A DNA stretch of 15,279 nucleotides from CAAGNP01 sp045603545 (GTDB taxonomy: Bacteria; Bacteroidota; Bacteroidia; Bacteroidales; UBA932). Shown piece by piece: positions 1 through 8,332 of the stretch. Both the position numbers and the translations under genes were made by a program. The notes under the pieces are model-generated. The model was not told the origin of the DNA and ran no database searches. It saw only the letters and a list, made by a program, of their open reading frames with translations. The stretch covers positions 1 through 15,279 of the forward strand of contig JAZUMG010000007.1 in NCBI GenBank assembly GCA_045603545.1, in the 5' to 3' direction. Numbering within the stretch: the first letter of the stretch is position 1; the number at the start of each line of letters is the position of its first letter.

Positions 1-24
1 AATTTGAATTAGCAAATAATCGGG

Positions 25-32
25 CAAATATA
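25..32 (-). promoter_or_regulatory. Possible -7 element of a divergent promoter leaving the window
   Basis: On the minus strand this reads TATATTTG, an exact match to the Bacteroidota -7 consensus TAnnTTTG. It would direct transcription leftwards, out of the window, into a gene I cannot see. No convincing -33 TTG accompanies it. The call rests on the motif and on its back-to-back position with the plus-strand motif at 55-62. Confidence 0.35.
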
Positions 33-54
33 CAGAAATTTTAGTTTATTCCAC

Positions 55-62
55 TATATTTG
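55..62 (+). promoter_or_regulatory. Likely -7 promoter element for the first plus-strand gene
   Basis: TATATTTG matches the Bacteroidota TAnnTTTG -7 consensus. Transcription would begin near position 68, giving a 5' leader of only about 12 bases before the ATG at 80. The -33 region is A/T-rich with no clear TTG, so this is a motif-based inference. Confidence 0.5.
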
Positions 63-79
63 AAGACAACTTAGAAAAC

Positions 80-550
80 ATGATCATGGAGAATATTGCA
101 TTAAGACAAGTTTATTTCGGCGGCATCACCATACAGGTCCCCGAAATATGGGACGTAGAAACGGATGAAATGATTGAAGAGGACGGTCAGAAGTCCTTCA
201 GCATTGAAATTGCAGCTACCGGACATGACGTCAGAAGTATTGATATAAGCTACGGTCCTATGCCGGAAGAATCCGATGCCTATTCTGAGGCTTGCGGCAC
301 ATATGAGGAAATTACTGCAGAAGATGATATGGAAGCCAATGATGAGCCGATTCTCTGCTTCCAGTTCAAAGATTACAAAGCCTACGGATTCAGCATGAGC
401 ACTGACGATGGGCTGCCTTGCTTCTTTTTCTGTATAGATATTCCGTCCGGGAATGCTGTCAAGTTGCTCACGGTCCTTATTTGTGCCGCGAACAATGAAG
501 ACCTCCAGAGTCTGCTGGATTTTGTCGAGGAATATCTGGAAGTCTGCTGA
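80..550 (+). CDS. Acidic hypothetical protein, 156 residues
   Basis: I do not recognise this protein. It is rich in Asp and Glu, has no signal peptide or membrane segment, and is probably cytoplasmic. The N-terminal part contains an ITIQVPEIWDVE stretch. This recalls the edge strand and Pro-x-x-Trp turn of MOG1/PsbP-like alpha/beta sandwich proteins, but that is only a fold guess. The C-terminal third has a hydrophobic strand around GLPCFFFCIDIP, followed by an amphipathic helix ending in EEYLEVC, a plausible compact single domain. Either ATG 80 or ATG 86 could be the start, since the protein begins MIM. A -7 promoter motif lies just upstream. It precedes yicC by 43 bases on the same strand, so the two may be co-transcribed, although yicC may also have its own promoter. 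It is accepted as real because it is long, well placed and followed by a same-strand gene. Confidence 0.72.
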   Translation: MIMENIALRQVYFGGITIQVPEIWDVETDEMIEEDGQKSFSIEIAATGHDVRSIDISYGPMPEESDAYSEACGTYEEITAEDDMEANDEPILCFQFKDYKAYGFSMSTDDGLPCFFFCIDIPSGNAVKLLTVLICAANNEDLQSLLDFVEEYLEVC

Positions 551-558
551 AAAATGCC

Positions 559-566
559 TATTTTTG
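559..566 (+). promoter_or_regulatory. yicC: Possible -7 promoter element for yicC
   Basis: TATTTTTG fits TAnnTTTG and lies 28 bases before the yicC ATG at 594, implying a transcript start near 572. A purine-rich stretch (AAGAAGG, 583-589) just before the start codon could act as a weak ribosome binding site. No well-spaced -33 element is seen, so read-through from the upstream gene remains possible. Confidence 0.35.
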
Positions 567-593
567 CGGTTTCACAATCATAAAGAAGGTAAT

Positions 594-1481
594 ATGATCA
601 AATCCATGACAGGCTACGGCAAGTCCGAGGCCATTCTTGAAACAGGAAAGATTACTGTCGAAGTACGTTCGCTCAACGGAAAGACAGCTGACATAAGCAT
701 CAAGACATCCATGATTCCAAAGGAGAAGGAAATGGTTGTACGTCAGAAGATTGCAGGCGAACTGACCCGCGGAAACATAGATTTCTTCATGACCTATGAA
801 CCAAACGCGGCCGACTGCGCCAAGAAGATCAACATGGATCTTGCGATGGAGTATTACCAGCAGATCGCCGATCTAGGAAGCAGGATCGGTGCGCACAACC
901 TCTGGACCCAGAATCCTAATGACCTTCTGGCTACAATCCTCAGGATGCCCGAGGTGATGGATGCGAAAAAGCAGGACGTGATTACCGACGATAACTGGCC
1001 GACTGTAGAAACATGTATTGATGAGGCTCTTGCCAATATCAATGCTTTCCGCGCACAAGAAGGCGAGGTTCTATTCAAGGATGTGACCGCCAAGGTGGAC
1101 AACATCCTCGAATATTCAAGACAGGTGGAAACCTTCGAGCAGGAACGCGTCGAAGCCATCCGTGAAAAAATTTTAAGCCGCTTCGCCGAACTCAAGGCTG
1201 ATCCTGACCAGAGCCGTCTCGAACAGGAGATGATATTTTATATCGAAAAACTTGACTTGAACGAGGAAAGAGTACGCCTGCGCCAGCACTGCAGTTACTT
1301 TCACGATACTATCGCCAACGAGCCGAATCCAGGCAAGAAGCTCGGCTTCATCGCCCAGGAGATGGGACGAGAGATCAATACAATGGGTTCAAAAGCCAAC
1401 CACGTGGAGATTCAAAAATGGGTGGTAAGAATGAAGGACGAACTCGAAAAGATCAAAGAACAATCACTTAATATTTTATAG
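594..1481 (+). CDS. yicC: YicC family endoribonuclease-like stress protein
   Basis: This is a 295-residue YicC-family protein. The N-terminus MIKSMTGYGKSEA is the family signature, and the C-terminal half holds the conserved FIAQEMGREINTMGSKA block of the DUF1732 region near the end. The usual family length is about 290 residues. E. coli YicC is associated with stationary-phase survival and has been described as an RNase family. The frame stays open upstream to an ATG at 453, but that extension overlaps the preceding gene in another frame and lacks family similarity, so ATG 594 is chosen. In many Bacteroidales guanylate kinase follows yicC. Here the next gene is a tricorn-like protease starting only 2 bases after the stop, so co-transcription is very likely. 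The chain is acidic and helix-rich with no signal peptide, consistent with a cytoplasmic role. Confidence 0.93.
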   Translation: MIKSMTGYGKSEAILETGKITVEVRSLNGKTADISIKTSMIPKEKEMVVRQKIAGELTRGNIDFFMTYEPNAADCAKKINMDLAMEYYQQIADLGSRIGAHNLWTQNPNDLLATILRMPEVMDAKKQDVITDDNWPTVETCIDEALANINAFRAQEGEVLFKDVTAKVDNILEYSRQVETFEQERVEAIREKILSRFAELKADPDQSRLEQEMIFYIEKLDLNEERVRLRQHCSYFHDTIANEPNPGKKLGFIAQEMGREINTMGSKANHVEIQKWVVRMKDELEKIKEQSLNIL

Positions 1482-1483
1482 TT

Positions 1484-4400
1484 ATGCGTAAAACCTTTTG
1501 TTTTCTTTTTATGCTGCTCCCTCTGCTGATGAATGCAGAAGAGGCACGCTTGCTCCGTTTCCCTTCAGTGGGGGGAGACAAAATCGCTTTTACCTATGCT
1601 GGTGACCTCTACACCGTCTCCATCGACGGCGGTCACGCCACCAAGCTCACTTCCCATATTGGCTATGAGACATTCTCACGCTTCTCGCCAGATGGCAAAA
1701 CAATAGCCTTCACCGGGCAATATGACGGCAATACAGAGGTATACCTTATCCCTGCAGAGGGTGGTACACCTCAAAGACTCACCTATACAGCCACCCTTGA
1801 CCGCGACGATATCGGTGACCGCATGGGCCCCAACAATATCGTAATGTGCTGGACTCCTGATGGTAAAGATGTAGTATTCCGCACACGCTGGTACACCTTC
1901 TCCGGTCTCAGAGGTCTTCTGTACCATGCACCTGTGGATGGTTCAGACCTCAAACAGATCCCTACCACAGAGGGTGGTTTCTGCTCATACTCGCCTGATG
2001 GCAAAAAACTTGCCCTCAACCGTATGTTCCGCGAATTCCGCACCTGGAAATACTACCGTGGAGGACAGGCAGATGACATCTGGATCAACACCGTAGGTAC
2101 CACTGAACTGGTAAATGTGACCAACAACCCTGCTCAGGACATCTTTCCTATGTGGGTAGGTGAAGAGATCTATTTTATGTCAGATAGGGACCACACCATG
2201 AACCTCTTCTGCTACAACGTGACCACAGGCCAGACCCGCAAGGTTACAGACTTCAAAGAGTACGACTGCAAATTCCCATCTTACTCTCAGGACTATGTGG
2301 TATTTGAGAATGGTGGTTACATCTACAAATACGATATCAAAGCTGGCAAATGCGAAAAGGTAAACATCACCCTCTCATCTGACGGTGTATATGCACGCGG
2401 CAAATTGTCAGCTGCCCCTGGCGCCGGTTCAGGAATGGGTATGTTCCGCGGGGGCTTCAGCCTTTCACCTGATGGAGAAAGGGTACTTGCCACACACCGT
2501 GGTGACATCTTCAATATCCCTGCTGCCAAAGGTGCTACCTACCAGATTACCTCATCATCTGCATCCCAGGAGAGGGAGCCGGTATGGTCACCTGACGGCA
2601 AAAAAATCGCCTACTTCTCAGATGCATCGGGCGAATACCAGGTATATGTAGCTGACGCTGCAAACCCTGCAGAGGGCAAACAGCTCACCAAATTCAAAAC
2701 CGGCTACCCTCAGGGTCTCACCTGGTCACCCGATTCAAAGAAACTCTATTTCTCAGATGAGAAAAAGAGCACATACTCACTTGATGTAGAGTCGAAGAAA
2801 CTCACCAATATCTTCTATGGCAAATTCGGTGGGATGAGAGGTTATGATATCTCCCCTGATGGCGCCTGGATGGCATATGCAGCTGCAGCCCAGAACAATG
2901 TATCAGTGGTTTACCTTCTCAACCTGGCAGATGGCAAACAGTACCCTGTCACCACCACCTGGTACGACTCTTATTCACCAGTATTCTCTGCTGACGGCAA
3001 ATACCTCTTCTTTACTTCAGCCAGAGAGTTCCAGTCAAGATATTCAAGAGTGGAGTGGAATGCCGCTTATGAAGTTTCAAACTACATGTTCGTAGTGCCA
3101 TTGGCTAAGGCCACCCCTGCTCCTACCCTTCTTAAAGGTGATGAATACTCACCTGTTGCAGAGTCCAAAGGTGACAAACCTGCCCCTGGCAAACCTGGTG
3201 CAGCAACTGCTCCTGCAGCCAAAACTGTAGTGGACACAGATGGGCTTATCGAGAGGGCAGCCGTTCTTCCTCTCGGCTCTGGACGTTTCAGCATCATCGG
3301 CTGCTGGGGTGACAACCTCTACTATACCAAAGGTGGTGAGACCTGCAAACTTTCTCTCAAGGATATGAAGGAGTCAAAACTTGGTAAAGATAGAGTTCTG
3401 ACACTTACCCCTGACAACAAAAAAGCCCTTGTAATGTCAAAAGGTGCCCTTAAAGTGGTTCCTACCCAAAGCTTCAAGGGTGAGGCTACAGTTCCAATGG
3501 GTGATATGAGGGTCTCTATTGACTACTCTCAGGAGTGGAAACAGATCTTTGACGAGACATGGAGAGTCTTCAGAGACCATTTCTATCTTGAGAACATGCA
3601 CGGAAAGAACTGGAAAGCTATCCACGATAAATATGCAGTCCTTCTCCCATATGTACAGCACAGACAGGACCTTACCTACATTATCGGCGAGATGATCGCT
3701 GAGCTCAATATCGGTCACGCATATGTAACTACCGGCGAAGCTCCTCGTGCTGAAAGGGTAAAAGTGGGTCTTCTTGGAGGACAGTTCGCTAAAGACAAGT
3801 CGGGCTATTTCCAAGTGACCAAGATCTTCCAGGGTGAAGACTGGTCGAAGACCAACCGCTCGCCACTTGCAGAGCCAGGTCTTGGTGTAAAAGTGGGCGA
3901 CTATGTTTTGGCTGTAAACGGCAAGTCTCTCAAGGATGTGAAGAATATCTATGAGACACTTGTAGGTAAAGTAGGTTCAATGGTGGCACTTAAGGTGAAC
4001 ACTACCCCTTCAGAGGAGGGTGCCCGCACCATCTATGTTAAACCAATTGCAGACGAGACTCAGCTTGCTTACTACGAATGGGTACACAACAATATCAAGA
4101 AAGTAAATGAGATGAGTAACGGTCAGATCGGCTATATCCATATCCCTGATATGAGCGCTGTCGGTCTGGATGAGTTTACCAAACTCTTCTACACCCAGCT
4201 TGATAAGAAAGCACTTATCATCGACGACCGTATGAATGGTGGCGGAAACGTATCTCCTATGATTATCGAGAGACTTCAGAGGGAAGTTTACCGTATGAAT
4301 ATGTACCGCAACGGTTCAGAGGGTCTTGCTACCATTCCTGAGTCTACACACCATGGTCCAAAGGTTTGTCTTGTGGACAAATACTCATCATCTGATGGAG

Positions 4401-4726
4401 ACCTCTTCCCTTACGGCTTCCAGAGGCTCGGTATCGGTCCACTTATCGGTACACGCACATGGGGTGGTATCGTAGGTATCTCAGGCTCGAAACCTTATGT
4501 TGATGGTCAGGATGTAAGGACTCCTTTCTTCACATCTTACTCTACAGACGGCAAATGGATTCTTGAAAATGAAGGTGTCACACCTGACATCTACGTGGAC
4601 ATCAACCCATTTGAGGACTATCTTGGCAACGACGCACAGCTTCAGAAAGCTGTCGAAGTGCTTCTTGAGCAGATCAAGACCTACCCTCAGCTCCCCGGCG
4701 TCCCTAAGCCACGCGTAATGGACTAA
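1484..4726 (+). CDS. Tricorn-like S41 family serine protease, secreted
   Basis: At 1080 residues this is close to archaeal tricorn protease. A signal peptide occupies about residues 1-18 (cleavage near LMNA|EE), so the protein is exported, probably to the periplasm. Two TolB/PD40-type beta-propellers follow (roughly 20-330 and 335-680). They are marked by repeated SPDGK-type motifs such as YSPDGKKLAL and WSPDGKKIAY, and are interrupted near 560-582 by a Pro/Ala/Gly/Lys-rich linker. After these come a C1-like helical domain (about 690-755), a PDZ domain (about 760-860) and the S41 core (about 865-1050). Probable catalytic residues are His745 in NIGHAY, nucleophile Ser970 in SSSDGD with Asp971 beside it, and a Glu at 1028 or 1030 before GVTPDI. 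These correspond to the tricorn Ser-His-Ser-Glu tetrad by motif, not by computed alignment. The presumed role is trimming peptides to short products, with the propellers gating substrate entry. It starts 2 bases after yicC and ends before a strong terminator. Confidence 0.93.
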   Translation: MRKTFCFLFMLLPLLMNAEEARLLRFPSVGGDKIAFTYAGDLYTVSIDGGHATKLTSHIGYETFSRFSPDGKTIAFTGQYDGNTEVYLIPAEGGTPQRLTYTATLDRDDIGDRMGPNNIVMCWTPDGKDVVFRTRWYTFSGLRGLLYHAPVDGSDLKQIPTTEGGFCSYSPDGKKLALNRMFREFRTWKYYRGGQADDIWINTVGTTELVNVTNNPAQDIFPMWVGEEIYFMSDRDHTMNLFCYNVTTGQTRKVTDFKEYDCKFPSYSQDYVVFENGGYIYKYDIKAGKCEKVNITLSSDGVYARGKLSAAPGAGSGMGMFRGGFSLSPDGERVLATHRGDIFNIPAAKGATYQITSSSASQEREPVWSPDGKKIAYFSDASGEYQVYVADAANPAEGKQLTKFKTGYPQGLTWSPDSKKLYFSDEKKSTYSLDVESKKLTNIFYGKFGGMRGYDISPDGAWMAYAAAAQNNVSVVYLLNLADGKQYPVTTTWYDSYSPVFSADGKYLFFTSAREFQSRYSRVEWNAAYEVSNYMFVVPLAKATPAPTLLKGDEYSPVAESKGDKPAPGKPGAATAPAAKTVVDTDGLIERAAVLPLGSGRFSIIGCWGDNLYYTKGGETCKLSLKDMKESKLGKDRVLTLTPDNKKALVMSKGALKVVPTQSFKGEATVPMGDMRVSIDYSQEWKQIFDETWRVFRDHFYLENMHGKNWKAIHDKYAVLLPYVQHRQDLTYIIGEMIAELNIGHAYVTTGEAPRAERVKVGLLGGQFAKDKSGYFQVTKIFQGEDWSKTNRSPLAEPGLGVKVGDYVLAVNGKSLKDVKNIYETLVGKVGSMVALKVNTTPSEEGARTIYVKPIADETQLAYYEWVHNNIKKVNEMSNGQIGYIHIPDMSAVGLDEFTKLFYTQLDKKALIIDDRMNGGGNVSPMIIERLQREVYRMNMYRNGSEGLATIPESTHHGPKVCLVDKYSSSDGDLFPYGFQRLGIGPLIGTRTWGGIVGISGSKPYVDGQDVRTPFFTSYSTDGKWILENEGVTPDIYVDINPFEDYLGNDAQLQKAVEVLLEQIKTYPQLPGVPKPRVMD

Positions 4727-4768
4727 CACACAGATACCACGTCACAACAGACATGGCACACCCTCAGA

Positions 4769-4801
4769 GACACCCGACCCCGTTCGGGTGTCTTTGTTTT
4801 T
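4769..4801 (+). terminator. Intrinsic terminator after the protease gene
   Basis: A 9-bp G/C-rich stem pairs GACACCCGA (4769-4777) with TCGGGTGTC (4784-4792) around a 6-base loop. A T-rich tract interrupted by one G follows. It lies about 42 bases after the protease stop codon and should end the plus-strand transcript. Confidence 0.88.
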
Positions 4802-4952
4802 CAGTTACCAGTCAGTGCGAGCAGCTCCTTAGCGAGATGTGAGTGCCGTGAACAGCACGGAGCAATCCGTCGTGAGCGACTTTGCAGAGTGCTTGCGACA
4901 TGTTTCACGCAAAAAACGGCACAGTCACACTCTTTGACTAAAAATGGACATA
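4802..4952. other. Gene-free convergent gap with multiple short hairpins
   Basis: No ORF of note is present. The stretch holds a row of small inverted repeats: GAGC/GCTC near 4820, CCGTG/CACGG around 4846-4860, GTCG/CGAC near 4869-4880, TTGCG/CGCAA near 4893-4912 and AGTCA/TGACT (4923-4927 with 4935-4939). It also has three copies of AGTGC (4814, 4842, 4888) and many GCGA words. Read on the minus strand, the last hairpin is followed after a few bases by six T residues (A-run at 4911-4916), so it could be a weak terminator for the long minus-strand operon. The rest may be a dispersed intergenic repeat or structured RNA. Confidence 0.4.
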
Positions 4953-5867
4953 TTACCTATCCTGAAGTTTCTTCCTGAGGGTAGTCATCTGTGAAAAATA
5001 GCATTTGCTCTCTGCGAAGTCGAGCCACTTGAGGGCGACATCGTAGCGTCCGAGTATTTCACAGGCGACAGCCAGATTGTACGCAGCGCACCCTTGTTTT
5101 TGCAAACCCGGGCCCTTGACCAATTCAAGCCATACATCAATAGCCTGTTCCCATTTGAAATCAAGTGCCAAATAGTAAGCACTCTCCCATTTGCTCCCAG
5201 CAAAAGTGGCAATCATTACCGACTCCTTCTCCCAGTCAGGGAGGAAAAGTTGAGCCAGGTTACCCCCTGAAGCCCTCACCGCATCCTTCAGATGGGAATT
5301 GGCCTGAGATATAGCAGTGGAGTTGGAGATAGGCTCCTCCCCCATCAGTGTCCATGAGAGTGTATCTACCACCCTATTGGCATACAAGGACTCCATGGCA
5401 GCAGCATCGTACGCAATAACATTGTAGGACACAGGCATTATGACATCCACTACGTGCTCATATTGGGCCACATAATAGACATTTGAATTTCTCAATATAT
5501 TGAACGATGAGACCTCCAGTGAATCAAGGGCTATGATAAGGTCTGCATCAGATTGTATGGCCAGAAGGTCCAGTGAGCCGGCCTCCCTTATATTCTGATA
5601 TGTTGAAGGGATGTTGAATACCCCTACTGTCCCTGCAGCTAAACCCGCTTCCGACTCTATCTTTTCAGCCACACCGACTCCAAGTTCAGAGACCAGAGCG
5701 CTGTCTCTGTCGGAAGGGTCAGCTACAGAGATCACAGCTAATCTCCTCCCGGAAACAGACAGCATTGTCCCTGTATCCCTCTTGGACTCCACATCGACAT
5801 ACATCTTAACCGGGCCACATGAGACAAGCAAAGAAAGGAGAAAGAGAATAGGCAGAAATCTTTTCAT
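4953..5867 (-). CDS. Predicted lipoprotein with C-terminal TPR-like helices (DUF6340-like)
   Basis: This 304-residue protein begins with a lipoprotein signal peptide: Lys-Arg, a hydrophobic run and a lipobox LVSC with lipidated Cys17. It is therefore expected to be anchored in the cell envelope. The middle contains a beta-rich region with the sequence RRLAVISVADPSDRDSALV and a later DADLIIALDSLEV stretch. The last 80 residues resemble tetratricopeptide-type helices (AAYNLAVACEILGRYDVALKWLDFAES). The architecture resembles the Bacteroidota lipoprotein family DUF6340. I make that link from memory of the layout, with moderate confidence, and no function is known. It is the last gene of the minus-strand operon, starting 6 bases after the rimO stop codon, so it is almost certainly co-transcribed and perhaps translationally coupled. 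Confidence 0.85.
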   Translation of the reverse strand: MKRFLPILFLLSLLVSCGPVKMYVDVESKRDTGTMLSVSGRRLAVISVADPSDRDSALVSELGVGVAEKIESEAGLAAGTVGVFNIPSTYQNIREAGSLDLLAIQSDADLIIALDSLEVSSFNILRNSNVYYVAQYEHVVDVIMPVSYNVIAYDAAAMESLYANRVVDTLSWTLMGEEPISNSTAISQANSHLKDAVRASGGNLAQLFLPDWEKESVMIATFAGSKWESAYYLALDFKWEQAIDVWLELVKGPGLQKQGCAAYNLAVACEILGRYDVALKWLDFAESKCYFSQMTTLRKKLQDR

Positions 5868-5873
5868 AATATA

Positions 5874-7193
5874 CTATTTGAATTCACCAAGAAGGTCATA
5901 CTCATTGGCACCGGTAATCTCAGCATCAGCAAATGTACCGATACGGGCAGGATCAAACTCACCTCCGATAAGTACCTCACCGTCCACTTCGGGAGACTCT
6001 TTGGAAGTGCGTGCCACATATACTCCATCAGTAAATGAGTCCACAAGAACCCTCTCCACTGAGCCCACACGCGACTGATTGAACTCAAGAGAGATGCCCG
6101 ACTGCAACTCCATCAGCTCCTCATACCTCTCCTGCTTAATCCCCTTACGGATAGTGTCCTTAAGGTTCTCAGCACCCCAAGTACCCTCCTCCTCAGAGTA
6201 GGTAAATGCACCTAGGCGTTCAAATTTATAGTCCTGGACAAAATTCAGAAGATCCTGGAATTCACGCTTACCCTCACCCGGGTGACCAACTATCATAGTA
6301 GTTCTGAGGACAATACCAGGGACTTTCTCCCTCATCTTCTCCACCAGGGCACGGGTCTGCTTCCCGTCAATATTGCGACGCATTGCGGCAAGCACCTTGT
6401 CAGCAGAGTGCTGAAGAGGAATATCCATATATTTGCACACCTTAGGGGAGTGTGCCATAATCTCAAGCACATCCTCAGGGAATGAGGCGGGATATGAGTA
6501 GTGGATTCGTATCCATTCTATACCGGGAATCCCTTCAAGTTTGAGAATCAAGTCACCAAGGGCCCTCTTCCTGTAGATATCAAGCCCATAGTAAGTGGTA
6601 TCCTGTGCAATGAGAATCAGCTCCCTTACCCCTACCGATGCAAGATACTGGGCCTCGCGTACAAGTTCCTCAATGGGAATGGAGATATGGCGGCCTCTGA
6701 TACCTGGGATCGCACAATAAGAGCATTGTCTGTCACACCCCTCTGAGATTTTGAGGTAGGCATAATGCTTGGGTGTAGTAAGAAGCCTTTGTGTCAGCAG
6801 CAATGGATTCTTCTCCACGCCGAGATATGCCAGGATATTGTCCAGGTCGTATGCACCGAAGAAACGGTCCACCTCAGGGATGGCCTCAAGAAGCTCTTCG
6901 CGATAGCGCTGCGACAGACAACCCCACACAAGCACCTGGGAGATGTACCCTTTCGCTTTGGCATCCACACCCTCCAGAATGGCCTGAATGGACTCCTCCT
7001 TGGCATCCCCTATAAAGCCACAGGTGTTGATAATAAGGATATCCACACCGGCAGTGGCCAGGTCCTCACCTTCAGGGGAGATAACCATACCGGCACGTTC
7101 CAACTGTACAAGGAGGTGCTCCGAATCGACCTTATTCTTCGAGCAGCCTAGGGTAGCTACCTGTACTTTCAAACACTTATTCTGCTGATTCAT
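5874..7193 (-). CDS. rimO: Ribosomal protein S12 methylthiotransferase RimO
   Basis: At 439 residues this is a radical-SAM methylthiotransferase of typical length. RimO adds a methylthio group to a conserved aspartate of ribosomal protein S12. The N-terminal UPF0004 domain carries three cluster-binding cysteines, Cys17 (TLGCSKN), Cys58 (NTCGF) and Cys92 (WGCLSQR). The radical-SAM domain has the CxxxCxxC motif at Cys153, Cys157 and Cys160 (EGCDRQCSYCAIP). The sequence GIRGRHISIP after the motif and the overall length fit RimO better than the tRNA enzyme MiaB. The C-terminal 70 or so residues form the TRAM substrate-binding domain. Its start codon lies inside the 3' end of the upstream DUF5606 gene (17-base overlap), consistent with translational coupling in the operon. 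Confidence 0.95.
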   Translation of the reverse strand: MNQQNKCLKVQVATLGCSKNKVDSEHLLVQLERAGMVISPEGEDLATAGVDILIINTCGFIGDAKEESIQAILEGVDAKAKGYISQVLVWGCLSQRYREELLEAIPEVDRFFGAYDLDNILAYLGVEKNPLLLTQRLLTTPKHYAYLKISEGCDRQCSYCAIPGIRGRHISIPIEELVREAQYLASVGVRELILIAQDTTYYGLDIYRKRALGDLILKLEGIPGIEWIRIHYSYPASFPEDVLEIMAHSPKVCKYMDIPLQHSADKVLAAMRRNIDGKQTRALVEKMREKVPGIVLRTTMIVGHPGEGKREFQDLLNFVQDYKFERLGAFTYSEEEGTWGAENLKDTIRKGIKQERYEELMELQSGISLEFNQSRVGSVERVLVDSFTDGVYVARTSKESPEVDGEVLIGGEFDPARIGTFADAEITGANEYDLLGEFK

Positions 7194-7605
7194 TCTCTTC
7201 TGCCTCTTCAGGAGCTACGAAATCAAGTGAAGCATGCTCCTTAAGGATATTGTACCATTGAACCACCTTCTTCATATGAGAAACATAGAAACGGTCTCTG
7301 TCATATGTAGGAAGAGCTTTTTCGAAGAAACTTACAAGCACTTTAGAGTCAGATTTTGCATCTGGGGCCTTCTCCTCACCAAGTGTCTCTTTCATTTTCA
7401 GGAAGACCTCTCTTAGAGGGAGTTCCTCTTCATCTGTATAGATAGCAATATCTGAAAGGGCGGTAACCTTTGCGGTCATCCCAAAAACAGTCCTTTTTTT
7501 GGTAGCCAAAGCTTCAGCGACCACGCCCGACTTAGCCTGTGACACATATTCAAATAGGCCCTGTTCGCCTGAAACTGATAGAATTCTTTGTAGATCTGTT
7601 GCCAT
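7177..7605 (-). CDS. DUF5606 domain protein
   Basis: This 142-residue protein matches the Bacteroidota family DUF5606 by its N-terminal LQRILSVSGEQGLFEYVSQAKSG-like opening (a beta-strand plus GLF motif). This is followed by a small beta-rich domain with a TDEEELPLREVFLKM segment. The C-terminal part contains VLVSFFEKALPTYDRDRFYVSHMKKVVQWYNIL, a helical region, and ends in an acidic tail rich in Glu. There is no signal peptide or membrane segment. The function is unknown. The gene overlaps rimO by 17 bases and lies 13 bases after the TerB/DnaJ gene, so it is an internal member of the operon. Confidence 0.88.
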   Translation of the reverse strand: MATDLQRILSVSGEQGLFEYVSQAKSGVVAEALATKKRTVFGMTAKVTALSDIAIYTDEEELPLREVFLKMKETLGEEKAPDAKSDSKVLVSFFEKALPTYDRDRFYVSHMKKVVQWYNILKEHASLDFVAPEEAEENESAE

Positions 7606-7618
7606 TGTTTTTATTGTT

Positions 7619-8332
7619 TTAATTTAAACCTCTCTCTTTTTTTATTTTTTCATACGCCTCGGTGATTTTCTTGAATTTCTCCTCGGCGGCCTTCTTGACA
7701 TCCTCCCCAAGTGTTGCCACTTTGTCGGGATGGTGTTTCATTGCCATACGGCGGTAAGCCTTCTTTACCTCATCATCGGTAGCATTGCGCTCAATCTCAA
7801 GCACTTTGTATGCATCCTCGATAGAGGAACCATACATCGCAAACATCGACTCTGCGTCCTGGCTGGGAATCCTCATTGCAGCAGCAATTCTCCTGAGTAT
7901 ATCCATCTCCGCCTGAGAAACAACACCATCCGCTTTGGCGATACCGCAAAGATAGTGGAAAAGTTGGAGACGCTGCGATATTGGAACATTCATTGCAATT
8001 TGTGCCCCCACCTCCTCAATATTTACATCCTTCTGAAGGAGCTCCTTAAGGATCCTAAGGGCATCGGCTACGGCCTCTTCACCAAAATTTGCCCTGATAA
8101 AATTCTTCACATACTCCAATTCGGAGCGGAGCACCTTTCCGTCAGCCTTCATCACAGATGATGAAAGGACCAGGAGTGAAACCATGAAATTATTGTATTG
8201 AGGTGTCTGTTGGCTGAAATAACTGCCACTCCCCTTCTCAAAAAGGGAAGCTATACCCACACCGAGCAGTGCACCGAAAGGTCCTGCCAGTGTCCAGCCC
8301 AAAATTCCACCTATCCATTTACCTATTCCCAT
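7619..8332 (-). CDS. TerB and DnaJ domain protein (DjlA-like co-chaperone)
   Basis: This 237-residue protein has three parts. Residues 5-31 form a Gly-rich hydrophobic segment (GGILGWTLAGPFGALLGVGI) that resembles the glycine-zipper membrane anchor of DjlA. Residues about 46-165 form a TerB-like helical domain with two acidic turns, MKADGKV at 61-67 and IAKADGVVS at 131-139. Residues about 172-237 are a J-domain with the diagnostic His-Pro-Asp triad at 201-203 preceded by YRRMAMKH. J-domains stimulate the ATPase of Hsp70/DnaK, so this is probably a membrane-associated co-chaperone. The client is unknown. The start overlaps the end of coaE by 14 bases, placing it firmly in the operon. Length and layout match DjlA-type proteins. 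Confidence 0.92.
   Translation of the reverse strand: MGIGKWIGGILGWTLAGPFGALLGVGIASLFEKGSGSYFSQQTPQYNNFMVSLLVLSSSVMKADGKVLRSELEYVKNFIRANFGEEAVADALRILKELLQKDVNIEEVGAQIAMNVPISQRLQLFHYLCGIAKADGVVSQAEMDILRRIAAAMRIPSQDAESMFAMYGSSIEDAYKVLEIERNATDDEVKKAYRRMAMKHHPDKVATLGEDVKKAAEEKFKKITEAYEKIKKERGLN

Noticed and set aside
453..593. N-terminal extension of the YicC frame
   Set aside because: It overlaps the preceding gene in another frame and is unlike the family. MIKSMTGYGK at 594 is the family start.
5611..6078. Plus-strand ORF opposite the lipoprotein and rimO
   Set aside because: Ser/Thr-rich antisense shadow spanning two well-supported genes.
6765..7151. Plus-strand ORF opposite rimO
   Set aside because: Antisense shadow of the cysteine-motif region of rimO, with no recognisable domain.
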